Part shown: one piece after another, positions 1-8,042 of the stretch
How positions within the stretch are numbered: position 1 is the first letter of the stretch
How the letters are laid out: each line of letters begins with the position of its first letter
Origin: an uncultured Campylobacter sp.
GTDB lineage: Bacteria; Campylobacterota; Campylobacteria; Campylobacterales; Campylobacteraceae
DNA: 23,249 bases
Direction of reading: 5' to 3'
Assembly (NCBI RefSeq): GCF_938045775.1
Contig: NZ_CALIBH010000044.1
Location: forward strand, 1-23,249
Program-made: the position numbers and the translations under genes
Notes under the pieces: model-generated
What the model saw: the letters and a program-made list of their open reading frames with translations, nothing else
Database searches by the model: none
What the model was told of the DNA's origin: nothing

Positions 1-104
1 CCCAAATGCGCAAACGCGTAGTGAAAGCCGTCCAGTATCGCGGGCGTGGAGTCTATGAGCGTACCATCGAGATCAAAAAGCAGAGTGGTTTGGAATTTTG
101 GCAT
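1..104 (-). CDS. HAD-family hydrolase, probably phosphoglycolate phosphatase-like (5' part only)
   Basis: Only the first 34 codons are inside the window; the gene continues beyond its left edge. The translation begins MPKFQTTLLFDLDGTLIDS, which carries HAD motif I (DLDGTLIDS) with both catalytic aspartates, the nucleophile and the acid/base, followed by TPAILDGFHYAFAHL, typical of the start of the cap domain in phosphoglycolate phosphatase (Gph) and related beta-phosphoglucomutase-type enzymes. Gph dephosphorylates 2-phosphoglycolate in the cytoplasm, but the substrate cannot be fixed from the N-terminus alone. The ATG is at 102-104. No good Shine-Dalgarno precedes it, and it lies just downstream of the terminator of the cadF-like gene, so it may need its own promoter or use read-through. 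The family call is secure; the exact function is not. Confidence 0.82.
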   Translation of the reverse strand, partial: MPKFQTTLLFDLDGTLIDSTPAILDGFHYAFAHL

Positions 105-123
105 TTTAAAATTTAATTTGGAT

Positions 124-152
124 ATAAAAAAAGCGGAGCCGAAGCTCCGCTT
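124..152 (-). terminator. Intrinsic terminator of the cadF-like gene
   Basis: On the minus strand, 18 bases past the stop codon, a 9-bp perfect stem (AAGCGGAGC / GCTCCGCTT) closes on a UUCG tetraloop and runs into seven T residues. This is a textbook rho-independent terminator. It separates the outer-membrane protein gene from the HAD gene at the left edge. Confidence 0.9.
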
Positions 153-170
153 ATGTGGATCTAGAAAAGA

Positions 171-1193
171 TTATTTTCTAAATTTAGCATCAACGCGTCT
201 ATTTTGAGCGCGGCCTGCTTTAGTAGCGTTTGTAGCGATAGGCTTAGTCTCACCGTATCCTACAGTGGTGATTCTGCTAGAATCTACGCCGAAGCTCTTA
301 AGCGCACCTCCAACTGCAGCAGCTCTGCGCTCGGAAAGCTTTTGATTATATGCATTCGAACCGGTGCTATCGGTGTGACCCTCTAGAATTACTTTGTAAT
401 CAGGGTGAGCCACTAGCACGTCGCTTACGTTTTTGATCTGGTTCATAAACTCAGGGGAAATTTTTGAGCTATCTGTAGCGAAATTTACGCCCAAATTTAA
501 TCTAATAACCTTCTCGCAGCCATATTCATCAACAACTACGCCAGCAGGTGTGCCTGGGCATCTATCGATATTATCGCATACGCCGTCGTTATCTGCGTCT
601 TTGCAGCCTGTAGGAGCCGGAGCGGCAGCTGGAGCTGCATCAGCATATCTCTTGCCAAAATCAACGGCAAAGCCTAGAGTATAGAATAATACGTGGTTGC
701 CGTCGTCAAATCTGATAGCATCGCGTGCTTCAAGTTTTGTAGCGAAATTGTCGGTAATGTAGTACTTTAGACCCAAGCCGTATTGACCGAAGCCGCTATC
801 TTGATCGCCATCGTTGTAAACGTCTTTGGTGTAATCCATATAGCCAAGACCTAGTAAGCCGTATAGTTTGAAATTATCGGTAAAATTTACCAAGTCTTTT
901 ACAGCATTGATGTGATAATATTTAGCGTCAGGCTTATCGTTGCCTACTCTGTGAGCTAAATCCTCTACGCCAATATTGCGAGAGTAATCAAAACCAACCT
1001 CTACTTGATCGATAAACGAATCTTGTAGATTTTTGGCAAGACGTAGACCGAACATAAAATTCGAATCCAAATCCATATTGCCCTCATGAGTCATTCCACC
1101 AATAGTAGGGGTGATCTCCCAGTGATAATCAGCATCGCTAGCGAACAATGCGCCGGATGCACACAAGCTTAATGCAAGTAGAACTTTCTTCAT
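171..1193 (-). CDS. cadF: CadF-like OmpA-family outer-membrane protein
   Basis: A 340-residue protein of the OmpA/CadF type: an N-terminal outer-membrane beta-barrel and a C-terminal periplasmic domain that binds peptidoglycan. Residues 1-18 are a signal peptide ending LFA. Residues 19-182 give the barrel; the strands around EITPT, GNMDLDS, GLRLA and NHVLFYTLG match what I recall of C. jejuni CadF. A proline/alanine hinge (186-195) leads to a thrombospondin type-3 calcium-binding-like repeat (198-213, DADNDGVCDNIDRC) with two more cysteines nearby. Residues 234-337 are the OmpA C-terminal domain, with GHTDSTGS and NRRVDAK. The ATG at 1193 is chosen over 1208 because AAAGGA sits 6-7 bases before it. 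The FRLS fibronectin motif of C. jejuni CadF is replaced by YYIT (144-147), so adhesin function should not be assumed. Single-gene transcription unit with its own promoter and terminator. Confidence 0.85.
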   Translation of the reverse strand: MKKVLLALSLCASGALFASDADYHWEITPTIGGMTHEGNMDLDSNFMFGLRLAKNLQDSFIDQVEVGFDYSRNIGVEDLAHRVGNDKPDAKYYHINAVKDLVNFTDNFKLYGLLGLGYMDYTKDVYNDGDQDSGFGQYGLGLKYYITDNFATKLEARDAIRFDDGNHVLFYTLGFAVDFGKRYADAAPAAAPAPTGCKDADNDGVCDNIDRCPGTPAGVVVDEYGCEKVIRLNLGVNFATDSSKISPEFMNQIKNVSDVLVAHPDYKVILEGHTDSTGSNAYNQKLSERRAAAVGGALKSFGVDSSRITTVGYGETKPIATNATKAGRAQNRRVDAKFRK

Positions 1194-1224
1194 TAAACAT
1201 CCTTTCAAATAAAGTTGTAATTCG

Positions 1225-1233
1225 ATATTACCA
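1225..1233 (-). promoter_or_regulatory. Promoter (extended -10) of the cadF-like gene
   Basis: The minus strand reads TGGTAATAT, an extended -10 element (TGn + TAATAT) with the hexamer at 1225-1230. Transcription would start near 1218 and leave a leader of about 25 bases carrying the AAAGGA ribosome-binding site. As is usual in Campylobacter there is no clear -35 box; the upstream DNA is AT-rich with A/T runs. Two copies of ACAAATTTG lie upstream at 1253-1261 and 1275-1283. Confidence 0.55.
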
Positions 1234-1292
1234 TAAAATTTTTAAAGAATTTACAAATTTGCGACAATTTCGCCACAAATTTGTAAAAAACA

Positions 1293-1682
1293 TTATCTCT
1301 TAGAGAACTGCGGGCTTCTGCGCGCTTTGCGGCGACCGAATTTCTTTCGCTCAACCACGCGGCTATCGCGAGTTAACAGACCTTTTGGCTTAAGAGCCGC
1401 TCTAAAATCTTTATCCATCGCGGCAAGCGCCTTTGAAATTCCGTGCTTTAGCGCATCCGCTTGAGCCGAATATCCGCCGCCCAAAGTCTGCGCGGTGATA
1501 TCCATCGAGGTCTCTTGTTTAGTCGCTAAAAGCGGCTGAACGACCCTTAGTTTGATCGCTTCGTGACCGCCTAGCCAGGTGTTTAGATCCATACCGTTTA
1601 CTACGATCTTGCCGCTTCCAGGTTTTACCCAAACCTTAGCTACGGCAGTTTTTCTCTTTCCGGTTGCATAAATTGTCGCCAT
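1293..1682 (-). CDS. rpsI: 30S ribosomal protein S9
   Basis: A 129-residue S9 (uS9) of normal length. It starts MATIYATGKRKTAVAKVW, a hallmark of the family, contains the glycine-rich LGGGYSAQADALKHGISKAL segment (split here as LGGGYSAQADA and LKHGISKAL), and ends with the basic tail ARRSPQFSKR, whose last residues reach the P-site tRNA in the ribosome. It follows rplM with only two bases between the rplM stop and its ATG, and its AAAGGA ribosome-binding site lies inside the end of rplM. This is the common bacterial rplM-rpsI order, and both are read from one promoter upstream of rplM. No canonical terminator is visible downstream. Confidence 0.98.
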   Translation of the reverse strand: MATIYATGKRKTAVAKVWVKPGSGKIVVNGMDLNTWLGGHEAIKLRVVQPLLATKQETSMDITAQTLGGGYSAQADALKHGISKALAAMDKDFRAALKPKGLLTRDSRVVERKKFGRRKARRSPQFSKR

Positions 1683-1684
1683 GA

Positions 1685-2110
1685 TTATTTTCCTTTTTTA
1701 GTTGTTTGCGCAGTATGAGGATGCTCACCGCCTTCATATACGAATAGCTTTTTGATCATCGCCTTGCCAAGCTTCGTCTTAGGAAGCATGCCGCGAACCG
1801 CAAGTCTGTAGAGCTTTGCGGGATTGTTTTTAAGCAGGTCTTGAAATTTTACGCTCTTTACGCTTCCGAAATAGCCCGAGTAGCTGTGATAAAGTTTGTC
1901 GTCGCCTTTGTTATTGCCGGTAAATACGGCTTTTGAAGCGTTGATGATAACGACGTAGTCTCCGCAATCCACGTTTGGAGTGTAGCTTGGTTTGTGTTTG
2001 CCGCGTAGCAATACCGCAACTTCGGTAAGCATCCTACCGAATCTTTTGTCGGTCGCGTCGATAACGACCCAGTCGCGCTTAACTTCGCTAGGCTTTATAA
2101 TTTCTGTCAT
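1685..2110 (-). CDS. rplM: 50S ribosomal protein L13
   Basis: A 141-residue L13 (uL13) of typical length. Recognisable segments are WVVIDATDKRFGRMLTEVA near residues 14-32, LLRGKHKPSYTPNVDCGDYVVIINA (the family core, residues about 34-58), and RGMLPKTKLGKAMIKKLFVYEG near 106-127. It is an early-assembling 23S rRNA-binding protein. The ATG at 2108-2110 has a GGCGGAAACC leader. It is the first gene of a two-gene operon with rpsI. The promoter -10 (TATAAT) lies at 2141-2146, and a 19-bp perfect palindrome covers the position expected for the -35. Confidence 0.98.
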   Translation of the reverse strand: MTEIIKPSEVKRDWVVIDATDKRFGRMLTEVAVLLRGKHKPSYTPNVDCGDYVVIINASKAVFTGNNKGDDKLYHSYSGYFGSVKSVKFQDLLKNNPAKLYRLAVRGMLPKTKLGKAMIKKLFVYEGGEHPHTAQTTKKGK

Positions 2111-2140
2111 GGTTTCCGCCTTATTAAAATTTGAGCTGTG

Positions 2141-2146
2141 ATTATA
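2141..2146 (-). promoter_or_regulatory. -10 box of the rplM-rpsI promoter
   Basis: The minus strand reads TATAAT, a perfect sigma70 hexamer, about 30 bases before the rplM ATG. The -35 position, 17 bases further upstream, falls inside the palindrome at 2164-2182 rather than in a TTGACA-like box. Confidence 0.7.
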
Positions 2147-2163
2147 TAGAAATATCCTTACGT

Positions 2164-2182
2164 ATAGCTTAATTTAAGCTAT
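2164..2182. repeat. 19-bp perfect palindrome at the rplM promoter
   Basis: ATAGCTTAATTTAAGCTAT is a perfect inverted repeat: 9-bp arms around one central base. It lies between addA and rplM, over the expected -35 region of the rplM promoter. It has no T-tract on the minus side, so it is a poor terminator for addA. An operator or an AT-rich cruciform-prone site is possible. The palindrome is seen; its function is inferred. Confidence 0.6.
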
Positions 2183-2225
2183 CTTTAATCTATCTGCGCT
2201 CAAATTTTATCTAAGCTTTAAAATT

Positions 2226-5144
2226 TTATCCCTCCTCATTCACTTCGATCAGCTTAGCGCCCGCGGTTTCCAGCACCAGCACGAAGGCGCGCACCCGCGC
2301 ATGCGGATAAAATTCGCGGATCACGCTTTTATATCGCGTCACTTGAGCTTTGTTTTGCGCGAGGTATTTTTCGGAGCTTTTGTAATCAAAAAGCAAAATT
2401 TCATCCTGCCCAAAGCACGCCAGATCCACGCGCAAAAGCTCACCCTCCGCGCTTTTGATCGGCATCTCTTTATAAGCTTGAGCGCCCTTTATTAGAGCTA
2501 AAAATTCCTCGTTTTTGCTTAGGCCGAGCGCCCGCGCCGCGATATTTTCAAAATCCGCATCATTTAAAAATTTAGTGTAGCGACCTCTTGCCAAGCCTAC
2601 TCCTCGTAAAATTTCATCCGGCCCGAAGCCTTCGCTCATCTCCAGAGCATAGTGCAGCGCCTCGCCGAAATATATCGCGCTTAGCGCCTCCGTTTCGCCG
2701 CCGCTAGCTTTTTCTTGCGCGCCTTGAGGCTCGCCCGCTACTAGCGCGATCTTTTTGCGCGGCGGTTTCTCTTCTGATTTTACGGAGCTTGGGATTACGT
2801 AGCCGTATTGAAAATCCGGGATATCCAGCCACTCCACTACGCCCGCGCCCTTGGTCTTTTTGGCGTAAGGCGAAAAAAAGCTATAATTGTATTGATCTAT
2901 TTTTGCCTCGGAGCGTTTTACGATGATGAGTGAGCGTTCGGCGCGTGTAAATGCCACATAGAGCTTGTTTATATCCTCTTCATGCGCAGAGCGATCGTTT
3001 TCATTCATTAGCGCTGCAAATTCCGCATCCAAGCTCTTTCTGCTCGCGAATTTATAAAAAATCCTCCACTTATGCGTGGCAAAATCATAGTCCGTCGCGA
3101 GCTTTGAGCTCTCGCCCCGGTCTTTTCCTCCGATGCGGTCGCAAACGATTACGTGCGGGAACTGAAGCCCCTTAGACTTATGCACGGTCATAATTTTAAT
3201 GCCGCTTTGTTCCTTGGCAAATACCTCCGTTTCGTCGTTTGCAAACAGATACTCGCTAAAACTATTAAATTTTGCCAGCGTCTCAAAAAACAGCAGCAGA
3301 TCCGGATCGACAAAATTTAATTTCAGCGCGCTAGCGATAAATTCTGCCGTTTTTTGCGCGTTTTTATGCAGATCGACCGCTATCTTTTTAAGCCGCCTAC
3401 CCAAAATCGCTTCGGCGTTTCGCAGATAAATTTCATCGCCACCTACGCAAAATTTCGCGTATTGAATTACGGCATTTACCTGCTCGCTGCAACGCAGAGC
3501 CTTATTTGAGCCGCTACACACCTCGCAAAATTCCGATAGCATCTCTTTTAGCGCGCTTACATGCTCGTTTTTCCAGCATAAAATCGCAATATCATCAGCC
3601 CTTACGCCGCGCTCCTCAACAAGCCTGCGCGCTTGCTCCGCAGCCCCCTTTAGCACGTCGTCGTATGAAAATGCCGCTACGTAGCCGTAATCGTCGCTTT
3701 GTACCTCAAATAGCGGCATTCGCGGATGAGAAAGCGGATAGTCCTTGATTTTTTGCAGCACTGAAGCAGGCAGGTCGCTATCTAGCTTATTTGCCGCGAT
3801 TTGATCTTCATAAGACGCAAATTTATCGCGCAAGATCTCATTTACAAATTTTACGATAAGTTTTAAACTGCGATAATTGCGCGGCAGGCTCTGCGTTTTG
3901 ATTTGGCTAAACTGCTCGCGCAAAATATCAAAAATTTTTCTCTCTGCACCGCGAAATTTATAGATGCTCTGTTTTTTATCGCCTACGTAAAAAAAGCTGC
4001 CACAGCGCTCTTCCGCCCCTTTGCCAGCAAGTGCCTCAGAGATTAGCGGCAGCATGATTTCATACTGGCAAATGTCGGTATCTTGGAATTCGTCTATTAA
4101 AATATGCGTGATTTTAGAATCGAGCCTGAAATACAAAAGCTCGCGGTTGCCCTGCAACGCCTCTGCGCTCGGATTTAGCAGCGAGTGCACGGCTGCGGTG
4201 ACATCGCCAAATGTAAGCTTGCCGCTTTTACGCTGCACCGATTTAAGCGCTTCAGCATAAATTTTAATTAGTCCTGCTAGCTTAGCCGCATATGTCGCAT
4301 CCATCCACGCTATTTCGCGAGATATGGCGTCTTTTAGCCTTACTAGCTCGCCGTCAAGATGCGAAATTTTTTTAAGCTGCGAGCGCGAATAATCGAAACT
4401 GCCGTTGGCAAGAGCCGAAAGAATGAAGCCCGAAGATAATTTTGACAGATCACTAACAGGGCTTAGCCCATTTACGGCTCCAGCGCTTACGCCCGCATCT
4501 CTCGCCGCTTTTTGCAAGCAGGATAAAATTTCATTTATCTCTGCTAGCGCGGAGCTTGCGGGAAGTGTGGGCGGATTTATGCTTATATCGCCTCTCCAAA
4601 TGCTTTGTAAGCTATTTAAAAACTCGCCCTTTGTCATTCCTGAGTCGCTTACATAATCCACGACCTCTCTTAATAGCGCTTCGTTTTTACAAATCGCGCC
4701 TAAAAACGCCGCCTGCTGCACGCCTAGTATGCTTTCGTCGTTTTCAAAGCCTGGATCGATGCCGCTATTTAGCGCAAACGAGCGCAGAGCCTTTGCAAAA
4801 AACGCATCGAAAGTAAAGACGTTTAGGCTCTCGCTTAAAAATTTAGGCAGTAGGCGCTGCTGCGCTGCCATAACCTCATCCGCGCTTAGCCCTAAATCAG
4901 CACAAATCTGCTCCAGCTCGGGGCTTGGCACAAGGGCGCCGTCGCGCACGACAAGCAAATTTTGAAATTTCTCTACGATACGCGTTTTCATCTCAGCAGC
5001 AGCTTTTTTGGTAAAGGTAAGAGCTAAAATTTCATTGATCGGCTCGCCTTTTAGCACCAGCTCGATGAACCTTACTGCGAGATTGAAGGTCTTGCCGCTG
5101 CCTGCGCTCGCTTCAAGCGCCAGATAATTTTCAAATTTTGCCAT
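2226..5144 (-). CDS. addA: AddA/RecB-like helicase-nuclease subunit
   Basis: A 972-residue UvrD/RecB superfamily-1A helicase with a C-terminal nuclease: the AddA subunit, which with AddB unwinds and resects double-strand breaks and loads RecA. Helicase motifs appear in order: Walker A ASAGSGKT (12-19), Walker B LIDEFQDTD, motif III VGDKKQSIYKFRGAE, motif IV LPRNYRS, motif V MTVHKSKGLQFPH and motif VI KLYVAFTRAERS. The RecB-type nuclease has D907, D920 and K922 (FDYKSS) and the Q934-x3-Y938 motif, so both activities look intact. The ATG at 5144 is chosen because AAGGGG stands 7 bases before it and the family N-terminus begins MAKFENYLALEAS; an upstream in-frame extension to 5231 would run deep into addB. 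The start overlaps addB by 14 bases, implying coupled translation. Confidence 0.95.
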   Translation of the reverse strand: MAKFENYLALEASAGSGKTFNLAVRFIELVLKGEPINEILALTFTKKAAAEMKTRIVEKFQNLLVVRDGALVPSPELEQICADLGLSADEVMAAQQRLLPKFLSESLNVFTFDAFFAKALRSFALNSGIDPGFENDESILGVQQAAFLGAICKNEALLREVVDYVSDSGMTKGEFLNSLQSIWRGDISINPPTLPASSALAEINEILSCLQKAARDAGVSAGAVNGLSPVSDLSKLSSGFILSALANGSFDYSRSQLKKISHLDGELVRLKDAISREIAWMDATYAAKLAGLIKIYAEALKSVQRKSGKLTFGDVTAAVHSLLNPSAEALQGNRELLYFRLDSKITHILIDEFQDTDICQYEIMLPLISEALAGKGAEERCGSFFYVGDKKQSIYKFRGAERKIFDILREQFSQIKTQSLPRNYRSLKLIVKFVNEILRDKFASYEDQIAANKLDSDLPASVLQKIKDYPLSHPRMPLFEVQSDDYGYVAAFSYDDVLKGAAEQARRLVEERGVRADDIAILCWKNEHVSALKEMLSEFCEVCSGSNKALRCSEQVNAVIQYAKFCVGGDEIYLRNAEAILGRRLKKIAVDLHKNAQKTAEFIASALKLNFVDPDLLLFFETLAKFNSFSEYLFANDETEVFAKEQSGIKIMTVHKSKGLQFPHVIVCDRIGGKDRGESSKLATDYDFATHKWRIFYKFASRKSLDAEFAALMNENDRSAHEEDINKLYVAFTRAERSLIIVKRSEAKIDQYNYSFFSPYAKKTKGAGVVEWLDIPDFQYGYVIPSSVKSEEKPPRKKIALVAGEPQGAQEKASGGETEALSAIYFGEALHYALEMSEGFGPDEILRGVGLARGRYTKFLNDADFENIAARALGLSKNEEFLALIKGAQAYKEMPIKSAEGELLRVDLACFGQDEILLFDYKSSEKYLAQNKAQVTRYKSVIREFYPHARVRAFVLVLETAGAKLIEVNEEG

Positions 5145-7989
5145 CAATCTGCCCCTTGCAAATGATTTTATAATCGCAGTATTCGCAGCTTTGCACCGCT
5201 TCCGTGCGCGTAAAAGCGACCTCGCTTGCAAATTCCTTGCCGATAGAGTTTAGCGTCTCACGCAGATTTTCTAAGCTAGGCGTTTTATCGCCAGGAGCCG
5301 CAAACGCGCAATCTTTTAGCGACAGATAGGCGCATTCGCATTCCTGGGCTAAAAGCGCGCGATAAAACGTAAGCTGGAATTTTTCCATATGTTTTTTAGC
5401 TGAACCACGTTTGTAATCGATGATAAACTTCCGCCCTGCCTTATCTTCATCGATGCGGTCGATCCGCCCGTTCAGCCGCACCCCGTCAAGCTCGCCTTTT
5501 AGCGATACTTCACTACCGCTAAAGCTCCAAATTTGCTCATGCTCTTCTAAAAGCCTAGCTAGCTTTTCTACCGATTTTAGCTCAAGCTCCGCATCAAAGC
5601 GCGCAATCCCTGCTTCTCGCGCAAGCTGCGAATAAATAGGGCGAAATTTTTCCATGCTAAATTTCATCCCCGCTCGCTCATATAAACGCTGAAAACTCGT
5701 ATGTAAAATTTTGCCCAAAAGCGCATTGTCCTCACCGAATTTTAGCCCCTCCCTCAGCCCGAAAACGTAGCGGTAATAATACTTCCTCTTGCATTCTAAA
5801 AACGTATCCAGCCGCGAAAACGATAGCTCCTTGGCAAAAAAATCATGGCGAGCCACAGGATCTTCTTGTCCGCATAAGGCGGGCTTAAATTCCTCTCGCT
5901 CAAAAAGCCGCAAATAATCTTCCTGCGAAAATTCCGCGTCTTGTTGCACTTCAAAGCTTTTCAAAAACCGCGAAGGCAACTTCTCGACGTTCTGCAGATA
6001 GCAAATCGCGCTTTTTTTAGCGCCTCTTAGCAAGCCGTCGTAGTAAAATCTTTGTAAATTTTCGCGGTCTGCATGGCTGATGAGCCCTGCTCCAGCGCGC
6101 AAAGCAGAGTTTAAAAACATCTCTCCGCTACTGCGCTTAGGCACCAGATCATCGTTAAAATCGGGGATTATCACGCCGTCAAATTGTAGCCCACGGCTCT
6201 CTAAAAGCCCCATTACCGTGACCTTTCCGCCACGAACATCATCAAGCTTGATACGCGAAATTTCTAACAAAAAAAGATCGATCAGATTGCCCAAACTTAG
6301 GTTTTCGTCCTTAAATTTTCGAAGCAAAATTTTAATTAGATATAGCGGCTCTTTTAGCTTTTCTTGCAGCAGCGCATCGCTAATTTTAGGTAAACAGGCG
6401 AGCTTGGCAATTAGTGCCTCAAAATGCTCGGAGCTTACTTGCTTTGCAAAATCGCGCGCAAACTCGCCAAAAAGCGCCTCATCCACGCCCACACTCGCAA
6501 AAAACAGATCAAGCTCCTGTGGGTTTGGGCGCTGCGGATACTCATCTGCGTCCTCGCGCATTTTAGAGCGCCTAAAACGATCGCGCTGCTCAGGGCTTTT
6601 TGAATACCCATCTTCTTCCTCAAGCTCTACATGCTCCCGCTGCATAGAGTATTTTGGGCTCTCTTGCTGCTTTAAAAGCTCTTGCCGTTTTGCAAGAGCC
6701 GAATAATCGCGCTGCTGCGCACACTCCAAAGGCTCTTGCAACTCTGCAAACTCTACCGAAAGGCTTTGCTCTTCCGCGCTATCCGCGCTATCCGCGCATT
6801 CTGCCGAAATTTCGCGCAGAATTTCAAAATTTTCCGTATTTTCAAACGCCCCCACAGATATAAAATTTAAATCCGCTTTAGAATTTGAAAAAATTTCGCA
6901 ATCAAACGCGGAATTTTGCTGTACCGCGGAATCCTCCGTATCTAAAGATCCTCCATCCGGACTTTTGAATGCGCGGTAATCTACGCCAAATTTCGGCGTG
7001 CGCGCTTCTTTTAAGCACTGCGAAATTTTCTCTAGCGTTACGTAAAATAGGCTATCTTTAAGCTTCTCTCCCATCGCAAAATTTAGCAGCCTGTGCAAAC
7101 CGCGAGCCCTTGCGATGCGCTCGTCGTAAAGCCGCAGTGTGCCGGCAAAGCTCTCGTCGGGCAAAATTACCGCGATGCGCTCCGGCGCGATGCCCGCGCG
7201 CACGAAGGATGAAATTTTTTCAAAAACGTAGCTAGCCTGCAAGCTTCGCAACTCAAAGCCTCTACACACAACCGCTCCGCCCACGCTTAGCAGCTCTCGG
7301 CTTAAAATTTCACCCGTACTAAGATTTACGCGGTATGCAAAACCTGGCTCTAGACTTATGCCGCAAAGCTCCTCCACCGCGCGCACGGGCTTGGAATTTA
7401 AAGTCGTGGCTCTAAAGCTCAGTACGACCTCGCTAAGCTTCGCAGCGCGCTTAAAAACCTCGAACTCAAATGCGCTGGGATTGCCGTCGATGTTGATTTC
7501 TATCCGCTCAAATCCGCGCAGATAGGATTCGTTTAGTTCATAAAGCGCGGGCAGCGTGATCTCGTCGTAAAATCCATGCTCACGCAAAATCCTTGCATAC
7601 GCCCCCGCTAGCTCTCGCAGAATTTCAAAATGCTCGGCATACCACGCATAGGTGTCGCTAAGATCGAGCGCATCGATACTTACGCGCTCCGTCGCAAGCT
7701 CCTTGAAAAAGCCGAAAAGATACTCGCGGTTACGCATAAACTCGTAAAGCTCGTTAGGGAATTTAAGCCTCTCGCCTGCGCGCTTGCTCTCGCTCACCGC
7801 CTGCTTCATAAAAAGCGCGCGATCTATCTCGCCGCAAGCGACAAGATCCGGCACAAAAAGCGCCTTTTCGTAGAATTCCGCCAACGTAATCCTTGGCGCC
7901 AGCACGCCGCCGCTCTCGCTTTGCAGCGCCGCGCGTAGCGCACGCGAGCTGGTGTAGACAAAGAGATTTTTAGAGGGCAAATTTTTCAA
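5131..7989 (-). CDS. addB: AddB-like nuclease subunit with iron-sulfur cluster motif
   Basis: A 952-residue partner of AddA. The N-terminal two thirds resemble an inactivated helicase scaffold; there is no Walker A. The C-terminal PD-(D/E)XK nuclease has H763 (ILHTSFQR), D844 (GRIDRID) and D858/K860 (IIDYKRG). Four cysteines, C733, C935, C938 and C944 (the last three as CEYCDYKIIC), match the AddB 4Fe-4S staple spacing C-xn-C-x2-C-x5-C. Residues about 335-492 are a low-complexity acidic/glutamine-rich insert. I place the start at a TTG (7989) preceded by AAAGGA at 6 bases; an earlier in-frame TTG at 8043 lies inside the likely promoter. First gene of the addB-addA pair. C. jejuni has the same pair (Cj1482c/Cj1481c, from memory). 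Confidence 0.92.
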   Translation of the reverse strand: MKNLPSKNLFVYTSSRALRAALQSESGGVLAPRITLAEFYEKALFVPDLVACGEIDRALFMKQAVSESKRAGERLKFPNELYEFMRNREYLFGFFKELATERVSIDALDLSDTYAWYAEHFEILRELAGAYARILREHGFYDEITLPALYELNESYLRGFERIEINIDGNPSAFEFEVFKRAAKLSEVVLSFRATTLNSKPVRAVEELCGISLEPGFAYRVNLSTGEILSRELLSVGGAVVCRGFELRSLQASYVFEKISSFVRAGIAPERIAVILPDESFAGTLRLYDERIARARGLHRLLNFAMGEKLKDSLFYVTLEKISQCLKEARTPKFGVDYRAFKSPDGGSLDTEDSAVQQNSAFDCEIFSNSKADLNFISVGAFENTENFEILREISAECADSADSAEEQSLSVEFAELQEPLECAQQRDYSALAKRQELLKQQESPKYSMQREHVELEEEDGYSKSPEQRDRFRRSKMREDADEYPQRPNPQELDLFFASVGVDEALFGEFARDFAKQVSSEHFEALIAKLACLPKISDALLQEKLKEPLYLIKILLRKFKDENLSLGNLIDLFLLEISRIKLDDVRGGKVTVMGLLESRGLQFDGVIIPDFNDDLVPKRSSGEMFLNSALRAGAGLISHADRENLQRFYYDGLLRGAKKSAICYLQNVEKLPSRFLKSFEVQQDAEFSQEDYLRLFEREEFKPALCGQEDPVARHDFFAKELSFSRLDTFLECKRKYYYRYVFGLREGLKFGEDNALLGKILHTSFQRLYERAGMKFSMEKFRPIYSQLAREAGIARFDAELELKSVEKLARLLEEHEQIWSFSGSEVSLKGELDGVRLNGRIDRIDEDKAGRKFIIDYKRGSAKKHMEKFQLTFYRALLAQECECAYLSLKDCAFAAPGDKTPSLENLRETLNSIGKEFASEVAFTRTEAVQSCEYCDYKIICKGQIDGKI
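6771..6798 (-). repeat. Short tandem repeat inside addB
   Basis: The 9-base unit CCGCGCTAT is repeated about 2.5 times and encodes the peptide ADSADSAEE on the minus strand. It lies in the low-complexity insert of AddB and keeps the reading frame because the unit is a multiple of three. It is a likely product of replication slippage. Confidence 0.55.
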
Positions 7990-8033
7990 AACAAATCCTT
8001 TAGAGCGATTCGCAAAACGCGGAATTTCGCGAT

Positions 8034-8042
8034 ATTTTAGCA
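8034..8042 (-). promoter_or_regulatory. Promoter (extended -10) of addB-addA
   Basis: The minus strand reads TGCTAAAAT, an extended -10 with the hexamer TAAAAT at 8034-8039. The start of transcription would be near 8027, leaving about 38 bases before the TTG start at 7989. The same string occurs before the GGDEF/EAL gene (17800-17808). Confidence 0.5.

Noticed and set aside
5145..5231. 29-residue N-terminal extension of AddA
   Set aside because: It overlaps addB coding deeply, has no conserved content, and the ATG at 5144 has a good ribosome-binding site and gives the family N-terminus.
6080..6706. 208-codon open frame on the plus strand, rich in serine
   Set aside because: It is antisense to addB, whose domains and motifs are clear. 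Its composition (long Ser/Arg runs) is what the complement of the addB codons gives, and it has no ribosome-binding site or family resemblance.
6771..6798. Short repeats in addB as a CRISPR or mobile-element trace
   Set aside because: The unit is 9 bases, in frame, and codes a simple acidic peptide; this is slippage within a gene.
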